Positions 46,039 to 54,519 of a DNA stretch of 64,000 nt are shown here, piece after piece. The position numbers and the translations under genes were made by a program. This DNA comes from CAWDCV01 sp963728125 (lineage in GTDB: Bacteria; Actinomycetota; Actinomycetes; CAWDCV01), in the NCBI GenBank assembly GCA_963728125.1, contig CAVSIZ010000001.1:427565-491564 (forward strand), written 5' to 3'. Below the pieces are notes generated by a model. That model did not search any database and was not told where the DNA came from. It saw only the letters and a list, made by a program, of their open reading frames with translations. Position 1 is the stretch's first letter. Each line of letters begins with the position of its first letter.

Positions 46039-46470
46039 ATGGCGGACTCCACGGGCCGGCACGCGAGTCGGCCGTACGTAGACGGCGAACCGGACGGCGC
46101 GGAACCGAGCATCGGCGCACTTGTTGCCGAGGCCAGTCGCGACCTGTCCACGCTGCTGCGCGCGGAGGTCGACCTCGCCAAGGCCGAGATCAAGGATGAA
46201 GCGAAGACCGCAGCGAAGGGCGGCGCCATGTTCGGCGCGGCCGGCTTCCTCGGGCTGCTCGCCGTCATCCTGCTGTCCATCGCTTTGGCGTACGGGCTCA
46301 TCGCGTTCGGGATCTGGACGTGGTTGGCGTTCGTCATCGTCGCGCTGCTCTACCTGCTGATCGCTTCGGTGCTCGTGCTCGTTGGGCGCAATGCCGTGAA
46401 CCAGGTCGGCCCGCCGGAGCGAACGATCCGGTCCGTACGCGAGACCGCGAGCCTGGTGAAACGCGCCTGA
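46039..46470 (+). CDS. actinobacterial holin-like (DUF1469/Holin-X) membrane protein
   Basis: 143 residues. An N-terminal amphipathic segment (IGALVAEASRDLSTLLRAEV, DLAKAEIKDEAKTAAKGGAM) is followed by two helices (FLGLLAVILLSIALAYGLIA, WTWLAFVIVALLYLLIASVL). This is the Putative Actinobacterial Holin-X/phage holin family, common in marP neighbourhoods; despite the name it is not linked to a phage here. ATG 46039. Confidence 0.88.
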   Translation: MADSTGRHASRPYVDGEPDGAEPSIGALVAEASRDLSTLLRAEVDLAKAEIKDEAKTAAKGGAMFGAAGFLGLLAVILLSIALAYGLIAFGIWTWLAFVIVALLYLLIASVLVLVGRNAVNQVGPPERTIRSVRETASLVKRA

Positions 46471-46518
46471 CCCGGGGCTGCGCCCGGCGGGTAACCGCCG
46501 CGTGGGAGGCTTGGCCGC

Positions 46519-47439
46519 ATGGCTCCTCTCGACGCGTCTACGACGCTGCTCGACGGTCCGTGGAGCCACCGCCATGTGGCGGCGAACGGCGCCCGCTTCC
46601 ATGTCGCCGAGATGGGCGACGGGCCGCTCGTGCTGCTGCTGCACGGGTTCCCCGAATTCTGGTGGGCGTGGCGCCATCAGCTGCCCGTGCTCGCGGCCGC
46701 TGGCTACCGCGCGGTCGCGATGGATCTGCGCGGTTACGGCGCGAGCGACAAGCCGCCGCGAGGCTACGACCCCTTCACGCTCGCAGGTGACGTAACGGGC
46801 GTCATTCGATCACTGGGCGAACCGGACGCCGCCGTGATCTCGCACGGCTGGGGGGCGTACCTCGGCTGGACGGCGGCGGCTCTGCAACCGAAGCTCGTAC
46901 GACGGCTCGTCACCGTGTCGATGCCACACCCGAACCGGTTACGCGGCGCGGTCCTCACCGATCCCGGGCAGGCCGCGCGGATGCGTCACATCGTCGGCTT
47001 CCAGCGTCCATGGGTGCCCGAACGGCAGCTCGTCGCGGACGACGCTCGGTTCGTCGGTCGGCTGCTGACCTCCTGGTCGGGACCACGCGGCTTCGACGAC
47101 TCCGCGGCCGATGTCTACCGACGCGCCGCACGCGTGAACGGTGTTGCCCACTGCTCGTTGGAGTACTACCGCTGGATGTTGCGTTCGCTCCCCCGCCGCG
47201 ACGGCATCAGGTTCGCGCGCGCAATGTCGTCGCCGATCACGGTCCCGGTGCTGCAACTGCACGGGACGGCGGACGGCATGTTCCTTCCGCGGACGGCTGC
47301 CGGCTCTGGCCGGTACGTCGAGGCGCCGTACCGCTGGCGACTGCTCGACGGCGTCGGCCACTTCCCGCACGAGGAAGCGCCGGAGACGCTGACGGATGAG
47401 CTGCTCACCTGGCTCGCCGACCCGGAGCCCGATCGCTGA
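46519..47439 (+). CDS. alpha/beta-hydrolase, epoxide hydrolase-like, with Gly at the nucleophile place
   Basis: 306 residues, fold and size of EphE-type hydrolases. HGFPEFWWAWRHQ (oxyanion segment), DLRGYGASDKPP, C-terminal DGVGHFPHEEAPE with the His. At the nucleophile elbow the sequence is VISHGWGAYLGW where epoxide hydrolases have GHDWGG: the Asp is Gly. It may be inactive or use a different mechanism. It lies upstream of the marP group, where M. tuberculosis has ephE (Rv3670). Confidence 0.85.
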   Translation: MAPLDASTTLLDGPWSHRHVAANGARFHVAEMGDGPLVLLLHGFPEFWWAWRHQLPVLAAAGYRAVAMDLRGYGASDKPPRGYDPFTLAGDVTGVIRSLGEPDAAVISHGWGAYLGWTAAALQPKLVRRLVTVSMPHPNRLRGAVLTDPGQAARMRHIVGFQRPWVPERQLVADDARFVGRLLTSWSGPRGFDDSAADVYRRAARVNGVAHCSLEYYRWMLRSLPRRDGIRFARAMSSPITVPVLQLHGTADGMFLPRTAAGSGRYVEAPYRWRLLDGVGHFPHEEAPETLTDELLTWLADPEPDR

Positions 47440-47474
47440 CTCGCCGTGACGTTCTCTCCACGGTCGCCGATGCG

Positions 47475-48043
47475 GTGCCGCACGTTCAGATCGGCGTGCT
47501 CGTTGCCGTAGACGGTGTCGACGGTGCGGGCAAGACGGTGTTCGCGGACGAGCTCGGGTTCGAGCTGGCCGGACGAGGTCGTCAGGCCGTGCGGGCGTCG
47601 ATCGACGACTTCCTCCATCCGCCCGACGTCCGCTACCGCCGCGGGCGGTCGTCGCCCGAAGGCTTCTGGCTCGACTCGTACGACTACGCGAGATTCGAGG
47701 CAGAGGTGCTCGACCCGTTCGGCGGTCGGCAGCGAGTGCGGTCCTCGTCGTCGACGGCATCTTCCTGCATCGTGACGAGCTCGTCCGCAACTGGGACTTC
47801 TCCGTCTTCCTGCGGGTGACCTTTGACATCGCCTACGCCCGCATGAGCAAGCGCGACGGATGTCCAGCATTGCCTGAGCACCCCGCGAACCGGCGCTATC
47901 TCGAGGGACAGCGGTTCTACTTCGCCGCCTGCCAACCGTGGACGCGCGCCAGCATGGTCATCGACAACACCGACCTCGCCGCCCCGTCGGTGTCTTCGCA
48001 CGGGACGGTACGCGAGACTCGGCATCGTGACGCGCGACCGTGA
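47475..48043 (+). pseudogene. uridine kinase-like P-loop protein, one frameshift
   Basis: GTG 47475 gives VLVAVDGVDGAGKTVFADEL (Walker A GVDGAGKT), ASIDDFLHPPDVRYRRGR and GFWLDSYDYARFEAEVL. Near 47725 the frame changes and continues SAVLVVDGIFLHRDELVRNW, DFSVFLRVTFDIAYARMSKR to the end. Together this is a complete NMP/uridine-kinase-like protein of about 190 residues. The coding sense extends upstream (RRDVLSTVADAVPHV), so a rare start near 47436 is possible. It overlaps the DUF309 gene by 17 bases. Confidence 0.78.
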
Positions 48044-48506
48044 CCCGAGTGGGCGAGCTCGCAACGCGCGACCGCGCGACGGCCTGGGCCGCCCCCTCCC
48101 TCGCGGGCAGGAAGGCATCGCCCGCGTTCCTGACGATTTCGTCCTGCCGCCGGAAGAGTCCCTCGTCGAGGCACAGCGGCTGCTCGACGAGTGGCTGCCC
48201 TTTCACGCGCACGAAGTCCTGGAAGGCACCTGGAAGGCGGCGCCGCCCGCTGAGCGAGACCTCTGGCAGGGTCTCGCTCAGCTTGCGGTGGGCCTCACGC
48301 ACCTCGCACGCGGCAACAGCACCGGGGCGGTGACACTGCTGCGACGCGGCGCGGCCAGGATCGAGCCGTACCAGGACGCGCCGCCGTACGACATCGACGT
48401 GCGCGGACTACTCGACTGGGCCGACGGCGCTATCGCGGCGGCTGAGGCGAGTCCGGGTCCTGCCGACGCACGGGGTCCGGTGCCGCGCCTGACCCGTCGC
48501 GGCTAG
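48027..48506 (+). CDS. DUF309-family protein
   Basis: 159 residues. N-terminal RDPSGRARNARPRDGLGRPL is typical of actinobacterial DUF309 proteins; the helical core has EWLPFHAHEVLEGTWKAAPP and QGLAQLAVGLTHLARGN. Function unknown. GTG 48027 lies inside the end of the uridine kinase-like gene. Its last 77 bases overlap the end of the convergent membrane protein gene. Confidence 0.87.
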   Translation: MTRDRDPSGRARNARPRDGLGRPLPRGQEGIARVPDDFVLPPEESLVEAQRLLDEWLPFHAHEVLEGTWKAAPPAERDLWQGLAQLAVGLTHLARGNSTGAVTLLRRGAARIEPYQDAPPYDIDVRGLLDWADGAIAAAEASPGPADARGPVPRLTRRG

Positions 48507-48915
48507 CAGGGTCGTAGGCGCGCGCATCGGCGGTCCGGTCCGTGTCCGGCGTTCGGTCGAGGTCCGGCGTCCGATCGACGTCCGGCGCCAACTTTCGGGC
48601 GCGCTGCTCGAGGCTGTTGGCCTCGGCCTGCTCGCGATCAGCCGCGGCGATCCGCTCCTCCGCATCGCGCTGATCGCGCAGCGTGCGCTCCTCGATCTCC
48701 GCTCGCTCTCGGCGCGCTCGGGCAGCCTGCTCCTCGGCGCTCGCCCGCTCGGCGTCTGCTCGCGCCGACCGAACCTGTGCCTCCTGCAGGTGGTCTCGCG
48801 CCTGCGCCTCTCGCTGCTCGACCCGGCCGCGGCGGATCCGCGGGATGACGATGGCCAGCACGATCAACGCAATGACGGCGACGATGACCAAAGTGATGAC
48901 GAGACCCGTATCCAT
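48430..48915 (-). CDS. single-pass membrane protein with coiled-coil and repeat tail
   Basis: 161 residues. LVITLVIVAVIALIVLAIVI is a membrane helix right after the start. Residues about 30-115 are Glu/Arg/Ala-rich and probably coiled coil. Then comes a short repeat (DRTPD in tandem) and a Pro/Asp-rich end. ATG 48915 has AAGGAGG. No family recognised; similar proteins occur near marP. Its 3' end overlaps DUF309 antisense for 77 bases. Confidence 0.78.
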   Translation of the reverse strand: MDTGLVITLVIVAVIALIVLAIVIPRIRRGRVEQREAQARDHLQEAQVRSARADAERASAEEQAARARRERAEIEERTLRDQRDAEERIAAADREQAEANSLEQRARKLAPDVDRTPDLDRTPDTDRTADARAYDPASRDGSGAAPDPVRRQDPDSPQPPR

Positions 48916-48994
48916 GGGGCCTCCTTCCCTTGACAGGCGAGGCATACCCCTACTCGCGGATCTTGAGACATCACAATCTCGGAACGGGAGCGGC

Positions 48995-50170
48995 CTACAC
49001 GCAGGCGCCGGTCGGGACCTCGTCGCTCGAAGCGGCTGCTGTGGTGGCTACGGGCGCGACTTCGTCCGCTGTCAGGGCGTAGCCCGTCGACGGATCGTCC
49101 ACCGACGCCGCGAAGATGACGCCGTACACCGTTCCGTCTGGAGCGAGCAGTGGTCCGCCAGAGTTGCCGGGTCGCACGGTGGTGAACAGCGAGTAGATCT
49201 CGCGGATCACGGTGCCGCTGTTGTAGATGTCGTTGCCGCGCGCACGGGTCTCGCCGCGCACGCGAGCAGGTACGGCAGTGAAAGGGCCGCTCTCGGGATA
49301 GCCGGCTACGACGGCATCGTCGCCTCGGGATGCCGATGCGAACCCCAGCGGCTCCGCATCCAGCCCGGGTACGAGCAGCACCGCGACGTCCCGGCCCGGA
49401 TCGAACGCAATGACCCGTGCCTGCAGCGTCTGTTCCCCATCTCCCAGAACGACGTTCGCGTCGTCGACACCGGCGACGACATGCGCGTTGGTCATTACCC
49501 GCTCGGGTGCGTAGACGAAACCGGTGCCCTCGACCTGCCGCCGGCAGCTTGGCGCGGCCCCGACGACTCTGACGATGCTGTCGCGCGACTCGGCGACGGC
49601 AGGCAGTTGCAGCACCGCGGGATCGGGCGCCTGCACCGGGAGCGTCGGTTCCTGCAGCCCGCTGAAGACCCGCGGGAAGCCACTGCCATCGAGAATGTTC
49701 TGGAACCCGGAGAACAAGCCCGATGCTGTTTCGGGCACCACTTCGCTGACGACCCCGAGCACAGACGACGTACGCACCTGTCGCGCAATCCCGGTCAACG
49801 GCGACTGCACAATGGCGAGCCCGAGGATGTACGCCACGAGCAACACCGCAACGACGCTGACGACAGCACCGCCTGCAGCATCGAGCGCCCGGGCAGACCG
49901 CGCGGTGACGACGTCGCGGATCTGGGTGCCGACGTAGCTCGCGAGTAGCTGCCCAAGCAATGCACCCACGAGTACGGCAACAATCGCCAGCAGCGACTGG
50001 CCGGTGCCGGGTTGCGTCACGTCGACGAAGCGCGGCCACGCGTACATCGCCAGCGCGCCACCGCCGAGGAACCCCGCAAACGACAGCATGCCGACGATGA
50101 AACCCTGGCGATAACCGGAGACGGCAAACGACACCATGGCGATAAGTAGGACGATGTCGAGTGCGTTCAC
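48995..50170 (-). CDS. marP: MarP-like membrane serine protease
   Basis: 391 residues. Four N-terminal membrane helices of the CvpA type (about 1-130), then a trypsin-like protease domain. Catalytic His in TNAHVVAGVDD, Asp in DPGRDVAVLLV, Ser in RPGNSGGPLLAPDG. MarP protects M. tuberculosis from acid and oxidation by cleaving the peptidoglycan hydrolase RipA in the periplasm. GTG 50170 overlaps the NUDIX stop (GTGA). The NUDIX-marP order equals Rv3672c-Rv3671c. Confidence 0.93.
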   Translation of the reverse strand: MNALDIVLLIAMVSFAVSGYRQGFIVGMLSFAGFLGGGALAMYAWPRFVDVTQPGTGQSLLAIVAVLVGALLGQLLASYVGTQIRDVVTARSARALDAAGGAVVSVVAVLLVAYILGLAIVQSPLTGIARQVRTSSVLGVVSEVVPETASGLFSGFQNILDGSGFPRVFSGLQEPTLPVQAPDPAVLQLPAVAESRDSIVRVVGAAPSCRRQVEGTGFVYAPERVMTNAHVVAGVDDANVVLGDGEQTLQARVIAFDPGRDVAVLLVPGLDAEPLGFASASRGDDAVVAGYPESGPFTAVPARVRGETRARGNDIYNSGTVIREIYSLFTTVRPGNSGGPLLAPDGTVYGVIFAASVDDPSTGYALTADEVAPVATTAAASSDEVPTGACV

Positions 50171-50832
50171 GTCCGGCCCTCGTACATCGCCGGTGGTAGG
50201 CCAACGACATGCTCGAGATTCCACGGCAGTTCCCAGCCAGCGAGCCGCAGCACGCTGGCCAACAAGCCGCCGGTGAAGCCCCAGACGAGCAACCCACGAA
50301 CGCGGAATGCCGGGCCGATGTAGCCGCTCGGGTGCAGCACGCGCACCCGATTCGCGGGGTCGACGAGGTCTGACACGGGCACCCGATGCACCGACGCAAC
50401 CTCGGCCGGATCCACGACACCGACGGGGGTCGGTCGGCGCCACCAGCCGATGACGGGCGTCACCGCGTGCTCGGACACCGGGATCCAGAGCGCCGGCATA
50501 GTGGCGATGATGTCGACACCGGTCGGGTCGAGCCCAGTCTCCTCCTCGGCCTCGCGTAGCGCCGCCGCGACCACACTCGCATCGTCGGGATCGATTCGAC
50601 CGCCGGGAAAGGCCGGCTGTCCCGCATGCCAGCGCATGTCGTGGGCCCGTTCGATCAGCAGCACGTCCGGGCCGTCGGGTCCCTCGCCGAACAGGATGAG
50701 CACCGCCGACTCGCGGACAACATCGTCCGGCGGCACGAATCGGCTGAGCTGCTCATCGCGGACCGTTCCGGCCATGTCGGCCAGCGGACGCAGCCACTCG
50801 GGTATGACGGTCACGGCATTACTGCGCAGCAC
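50167..50832 (-). CDS. NUDIX hydrolase, CoA pyrophosphatase-like
   Basis: 221 residues. NUDIX box GGRIDPDDASVVAAALREAE, then EETGL. The segments LLIERAHDMRWHAGQPAFPG upstream and VIGWWRRP downstream suit the NudL/CoA-pyrophosphatase type (Rv3672c). It likely removes damaged CoA or nucleotide diphosphates. I use GTG 50832, 1 base from the nth stop; GTG 50814 is possible. Operon with nth and marP. Confidence 0.9.
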   Translation of the reverse strand: MLRSNAVTVIPEWLRPLADMAGTVRDEQLSRFVPPDDVVRESAVLILFGEGPDGPDVLLIERAHDMRWHAGQPAFPGGRIDPDDASVVAAALREAEEETGLDPTGVDIIATMPALWIPVSEHAVTPVIGWWRRPTPVGVVDPAEVASVHRVPVSDLVDPANRVRVLHPSGYIGPAFRVRGLLVWGFTGGLLASVLRLAGWELPWNLEHVVGLPPAMYEGRT

Positions 50833-50833
50833 G

Positions 50834-51568
50834 TCACCCTGCGTCTCCCGCGTCTCCCGACTGCAGCAGCTTCGCGGCCACATCAGGATCGGTTGGCCCG
50901 GTACCGTACGCCGGGCACAGCCGAGCCACCGGGCAGGCCCCACAAGCAGGCTTGCGGGCGTGGCAGCAGCGCCGCCCGTGCCAGATGAGCCGGTGCGACA
51001 GCATCGTCCATTCCGACTTGGGGAAGATGGCGGCGATGTCGGCCTCGACCTTGACCGGGTCGGTTTGCGTGGTCCAGCCGAACCGTCGCGCCAATCGGCC
51101 GAAATGCGTGTCGACGGTGATGCCGGGAATGCCGAACGCATTGCCGAGGATGACGTTGGCCGTCTTGCGCCCGATGCCCGGCAGCGTCACCAGGTCGTCG
51201 AGTCGCGACGGGATCTCCCCGCCGTACCGCTCGCACACCGCCTGTGCCATGCCCATGATCGACGACGTCTTGTTGCGGAAGAACCCGGTCGGCTTGATGA
51301 GCTCCTCGACGGCGCTGCGATCCGCACCTGCGAGCGCGGCGGGGTTCGGGTAGGTCGCGAACAGCATCGGCGTCACCTTGTTGACGCCCTTGTCGGTGCT
51401 CTGAGCCGACAGGATGGTCGCCACCACGAGCTCGTACGGCGTGGTGAAGTCGAGCTCGGTGTGGGCGTCGGGGTATGCCACGGCGAGCTCGCGATTGATC
51501 CGCCGCGCGCGGCGGACGAGAGCCAGCCGGGTCTCGTCGGCGAACCGCGCTGAACCCCTGCCTGGCAC
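50834..51568 (-). CDS. nth: endonuclease III
   Basis: 244 residues from GTG 51568; the frame is open further upstream. Helix-hairpin-helix LPGIGRKTANVILG, catalytic Asp in GITVDTHFGRLARR, catalytic Lys at GIGRKT region, and the [4Fe-4S] cysteines C-x6-C-x2-C-x5-C in CHARKPACGACPVARLC. It removes oxidised pyrimidines in base excision repair as glycosylase/AP lyase. First gene of nth-NUDIX-marP and divergent from crp (94 bases). Confidence 0.95.
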   Translation of the reverse strand: MPGRGSARFADETRLALVRRARRINRELAVAYPDAHTELDFTTPYELVVATILSAQSTDKGVNKVTPMLFATYPNPAALAGADRSAVEELIKPTGFFRNKTSSIMGMAQAVCERYGGEIPSRLDDLVTLPGIGRKTANVILGNAFGIPGITVDTHFGRLARRFGWTTQTDPVKVEADIAAIFPKSEWTMLSHRLIWHGRRCCHARKPACGACPVARLCPAYGTGPTDPDVAAKLLQSGDAGDAG

Positions 51569-51662
51569 CAGCTCATGGTAGGCACGGCTGCCACGGGTGC
51601 CGGGGAGATCCCGGGTACGGCAGACTGACGTGATCACCTCGCCCAAGTCGAGGAGGTCGGGT

Positions 51663-52337
51663 GTGAGCGATGTGCTCTCGCGGGCGCCACTGTTCTCGGC
51701 GCTGGACGACGACGCGGCCGCAGCGCTGCGCGCCTCCATGACCGAGGTGACGCTGCCGCGGGGCGAGACGCTGTTTCGCGAGGGCGACTCCGGCGACTGC
51801 CTCTACGTGATCACCGATGGAAAGATCAAGCTCGGCCGCGCCGCGACTGACGGCCGGGAGAACATCCTCGCCATCCTCGGCCCCGGCGAGATGTTCGGGG
51901 AGCTGTCGCTGTTCGACCCGAAGCCGCGAACGGCGACGGCGGTGGCGGTCGTGGACAGCACGCTGATGAGTCTCGGGCACGAGGCGCTCGACCAGCTGCT
52001 GACCGGCCGACCCGCGGTCGCGGAGTCGATGCTGGCGGCGTTGGCGCAGCGACTGCGCCGTACCAACGAATCGCTGGCTGACCTGGTCTTCAGTGACGTG
52101 CCCGGCCGGGTCGCCAAGGCGCTCCTCGACTTGTCGACGCGCTTCGGCGTGCAGGCCGACGACGGGCTGCATGTCACGCACGACCTCACTCAGGAGGAGC
52201 TGGCGCAGCTCGTCGGCGCATCCCGGGAGACGGTGAACAAGGCGCTCGCCGACTTCGCCAGCCGCGGCTGGATCCGGTTGGAAGCACGCGCCGTCGTCAT
52301 CAACGACGTCGATCGCCTGTCTCGTCGCGCCCGATGA
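51663..52337 (+). CDS. crp: CRP/FNR-family global regulator
   Basis: 224 residues from GTG 51663 preceded by GAGGAGG. cNMP-binding domain with FREGDSGDCLYVITDGKIKL and the phosphate-binding GEMFGELSLFDPKPRTATA. The helix-turn-helix is LTQEELAQLVGASRETVNKA, LADFASRGWI. The ERMR-like recognition residues R-E-T fit TGTGA sites. Orthologue of Rv3676 and GlxR, a cAMP-responsive regulator of carbon metabolism. A likely target site is at 39952-39967. Confidence 0.94.
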   Translation: MSDVLSRAPLFSALDDDAAAALRASMTEVTLPRGETLFREGDSGDCLYVITDGKIKLGRAATDGRENILAILGPGEMFGELSLFDPKPRTATAVAVVDSTLMSLGHEALDQLLTGRPAVAESMLAALAQRLRRTNESLADLVFSDVPGRVAKALLDLSTRFGVQADDGLHVTHDLTQEELAQLVGASRETVNKALADFASRGWIRLEARAVVINDVDRLSRRAR

Positions 52338-53443
52338 GCGCGGCCAAGCAGATCGTGCTCGCGATCGGCACCCGCAAGGGCCTGTGGCTGGCCCGGTCCG
52401 GCGCGGACGGCTCCTGGTCGGTCAACGGCCCCTACCTGGTGATGCGCGAAGTGCCATCGCTGGCGTTCCTGCCATCGGAGGGCACCCCCACGCTGCTCGC
52501 AGGCGTCCGCAGCGAGCACTGGGGACCGGTCGTTGTTCGCTCCGACGATCTGGGCGCGACCTGGGAGGAGACCGAGGACGCCGCGGTCCGGTTCCCGGAG
52601 GACGCCGGCGCTGCGCTGGAGCGCATCTGGCAGCTGCACCCCGATCCTGAGCGGCCGGAATTGGTGTGGGCTGGCTGCGAACCGTCGTCGCTGTGGCGCA
52701 GCACGGACGGCGGGCGTCGTTTCTCGCTAGTTCGGGGCCTGTGGGAGCACCCTCATCGCGCGGAGTGGTTCCCCGGCGCAGGAGGGGCAGCAGTCCACAG
52801 CGTCGTCACCGATCCCTCCGACGAGAAGCGGGTTACCGTCGCCGCGAGCACCGGCGGCGTGTACGCATCGGTCGATGGCGGCGAGACGTGGCAGCCGCGC
52901 AACCGTGGCATCCAGGCCAGCTTCCTGCCCGACCCCGAGCCGGAGTACGGCCAGTGCGTCCACAAGATCGCGGCCGACGCGGACGGACCGACGCGGCTGT
53001 ACGCGCAGAACCACGGCGGCGTCTACCGCACCGACGACGCCGGCGAGCGGTGGACAGCGATCGATGCCGGCTTGCCGGGCAATTTCGGCTTCCCCGTCTT
53101 GGCCCATCCGCGTCGGCCCGGCCTGATCTGGGTGTTGCCGCTCGTCGCGGATGAGCACCGGCTGCCTCCAGACGGTCGACTGCGACTCCATCGCTCGGAG
53201 GACGGCGGTGAGTCGTGGGACGAGGTGGGTACCGGCATGCCCGAACAGTCGTGGAATGTCGTGCTCCGCGACGCCGCGTGCGTGCTCGCTCTCGGCGACG
53301 CCTCGGACGACGATCCAGCGCTAGTCGCGTTCGGTACCAGGGACGGATGCGTCTACGCGAGCACCGACTCCGGCGAGACCGTGGTCGAGGTTGCCGCACA
53401 CTTGCCCGACGTCCTGTGCGTCCGCGCCGCGCTGGTGTCGTGA
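52334..53443 (+). CDS. BNR/Asp-box beta-propeller protein
   Basis: 369 residues, no signal peptide. At least five Asp boxes of the S-x-D-x-G-x-x-W type: SDDLGATW, STDGGRRF, SVDGGETW, TDDAGERW, SEDGGESW. The fold is a beta-propeller as in sialidases and YCF48-like repeat proteins, but no catalytic set can be recognised. ATG 52334 overlaps the crp stop (ATGA). Followed with GTGA overlap by a MoaD-like gene, a pair seen in many actinobacteria; role unknown. Confidence 0.87.
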   Translation: MSAAKQIVLAIGTRKGLWLARSGADGSWSVNGPYLVMREVPSLAFLPSEGTPTLLAGVRSEHWGPVVVRSDDLGATWEETEDAAVRFPEDAGAALERIWQLHPDPERPELVWAGCEPSSLWRSTDGGRRFSLVRGLWEHPHRAEWFPGAGGAAVHSVVTDPSDEKRVTVAASTGGVYASVDGGETWQPRNRGIQASFLPDPEPEYGQCVHKIAADADGPTRLYAQNHGGVYRTDDAGERWTAIDAGLPGNFGFPVLAHPRRPGLIWVLPLVADEHRLPPDGRLRLHRSEDGGESWDEVGTGMPEQSWNVVLRDAACVLALGDASDDDPALVAFGTRDGCVYASTDSGETVVEVAAHLPDVLCVRAALVS

Positions 53444-53736
53444 CCAGTACCGCGGCGGTCGTCGTCCAACTCCCCGCAGCGCTTGCAGAGCACGCCGAGG
53501 GGCAGCGATCGCTCAGTGTCCAGCTCGGCGATGCCGAAACGGTGGGGGACGTCCTCGACGCGTTGACCGAGGGTCGGCCGCAGCTGGCATGGCGGATCCG
53601 CGACGAGACCGGGGCACTGCGACGGCACGTGAACGTTTACGTCGGAACCGAAGACGTACGCGGTGCCACCGGGCTGGCGACGCCGATCGCGGACGGCGAC
53701 GTCGTTACCGTCCTGCCGTCAGTTGCCGGCGGCTGA
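53440..53736 (+). CDS. MoaD/ThiS-like ubiquitin-fold protein
   Basis: 98 residues with a beta-grasp core (VVVQLPAALAEHAEGQRSLS, VGDVLDALTEGRPQL) and a C-terminal VAGG, the diglycine needed for adenylation or thiocarboxylation. Close to MoaD/ThiS-type proteins that pair with BNR propellers. Start GTG 53440 in GTGA overlap with the propeller gene. Sulfur carrier for an unknown pathway is the natural guess. It overlaps the convergent MBL gene by 18 bases. Confidence 0.88.
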   Translation: MTSTAAVVVQLPAALAEHAEGQRSLSVQLGDAETVGDVLDALTEGRPQLAWRIRDETGALRRHVNVYVGTEDVRGATGLATPIADGDVVTVLPSVAGG

Positions 53737-54519
53737 AGCGTCGCGCAGGTAGTCCAACTGGGCCTGGACCGACAGCTCGGCAGCCGGCCAGAGCACCGAG
53801 TCGACGTCGGCGTACACCCGGCGCACAACCTCGGCCGCGGTGCGATCGCCTTGTTGCAGCGCCGAGGCCACCGCATCCAACCGCTCGCGCCGGTGCGTCA
53901 GGTAGTAGTCAAGCACCGCCCGCGCATCCCCGAGTGCGGGCCCGTGTCCCGGCAGCACCGTCGACACCTCCGCCGCCTCCACAAGCGCGAGCAGGCGCTC
54001 CAGCGAGGCGAGGTAGTCAGCGAGCCGGCCGTCCGGGTACGCCACGACCGACGTACCGCGGCCGAGAACGGTGTCCCCGGTCAGCACCGCCGCCTCGGCC
54101 GGCAGCACGAACGACAGCGAGTCTGACGTGTGCCCGGGTGTCGCCACGACGCGCAGCTCCAGCCCGTCCATTTCGACGACATCGCCGTCCATGAGCCCCT
54201 CGGCGCCGAGCCGCAGGGCGGGGTCGAGAGCCCGCACGGGCGCGTTCACTCGATTGGCGAACGCAGCCGCGCCCTCGGCGTGATCGGCGTGCCCGTGCGT
54301 CAGCAGGACCATTTCGACCTCTCGATCCGCTTCCGTCACGACCGCTTCGACGTGGCTCAGATGCTCCTCGAGCAGCGGGCCGGGATCGATCACCACGGCG
54401 CGGCGCGAGTCCGGCTCGGCGAGCACCCAGGTGTTCGTGCCGTCCAGCGTCATGATCCCGGGGTTCGGGGCGAGGACGCAGGTCGCCCGCTCGCTCACGG
54501 CGCCGCCCGTCCAGCTCAC
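53719..54519 (-). CDS. metallo-beta-lactamase fold hydrolase
   Basis: 266 residues. Zinc motif LLTHGHADHAEGAA, third ligand region VVATPGHTSDSLSF, TGDTVLGRG (Asp) and STVLPGHGPALGD (His). A helical C-terminal domain follows, as in the LACTB2/Rv3677c group, whose mammalian relative is an endoribonuclease. GTG 54519 overlaps the NUDIX stop (GTGA). Part of a minus-strand operon DUF4177-RidA-NUDIX-MBL. Confidence 0.92.
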   Translation of the reverse strand: MSWTGGAVSERATCVLAPNPGIMTLDGTNTWVLAEPDSRRAVVIDPGPLLEEHLSHVEAVVTEADREVEMVLLTHGHADHAEGAAAFANRVNAPVRALDPALRLGAEGLMDGDVVEMDGLELRVVATPGHTSDSLSFVLPAEAAVLTGDTVLGRGTSVVAYPDGRLADYLASLERLLALVEAAEVSTVLPGHGPALGDARAVLDYYLTHRRERLDAVASALQQGDRTAAEVVRRVYADVDSVLWPAAELSVQAQLDYLRDASAAGN

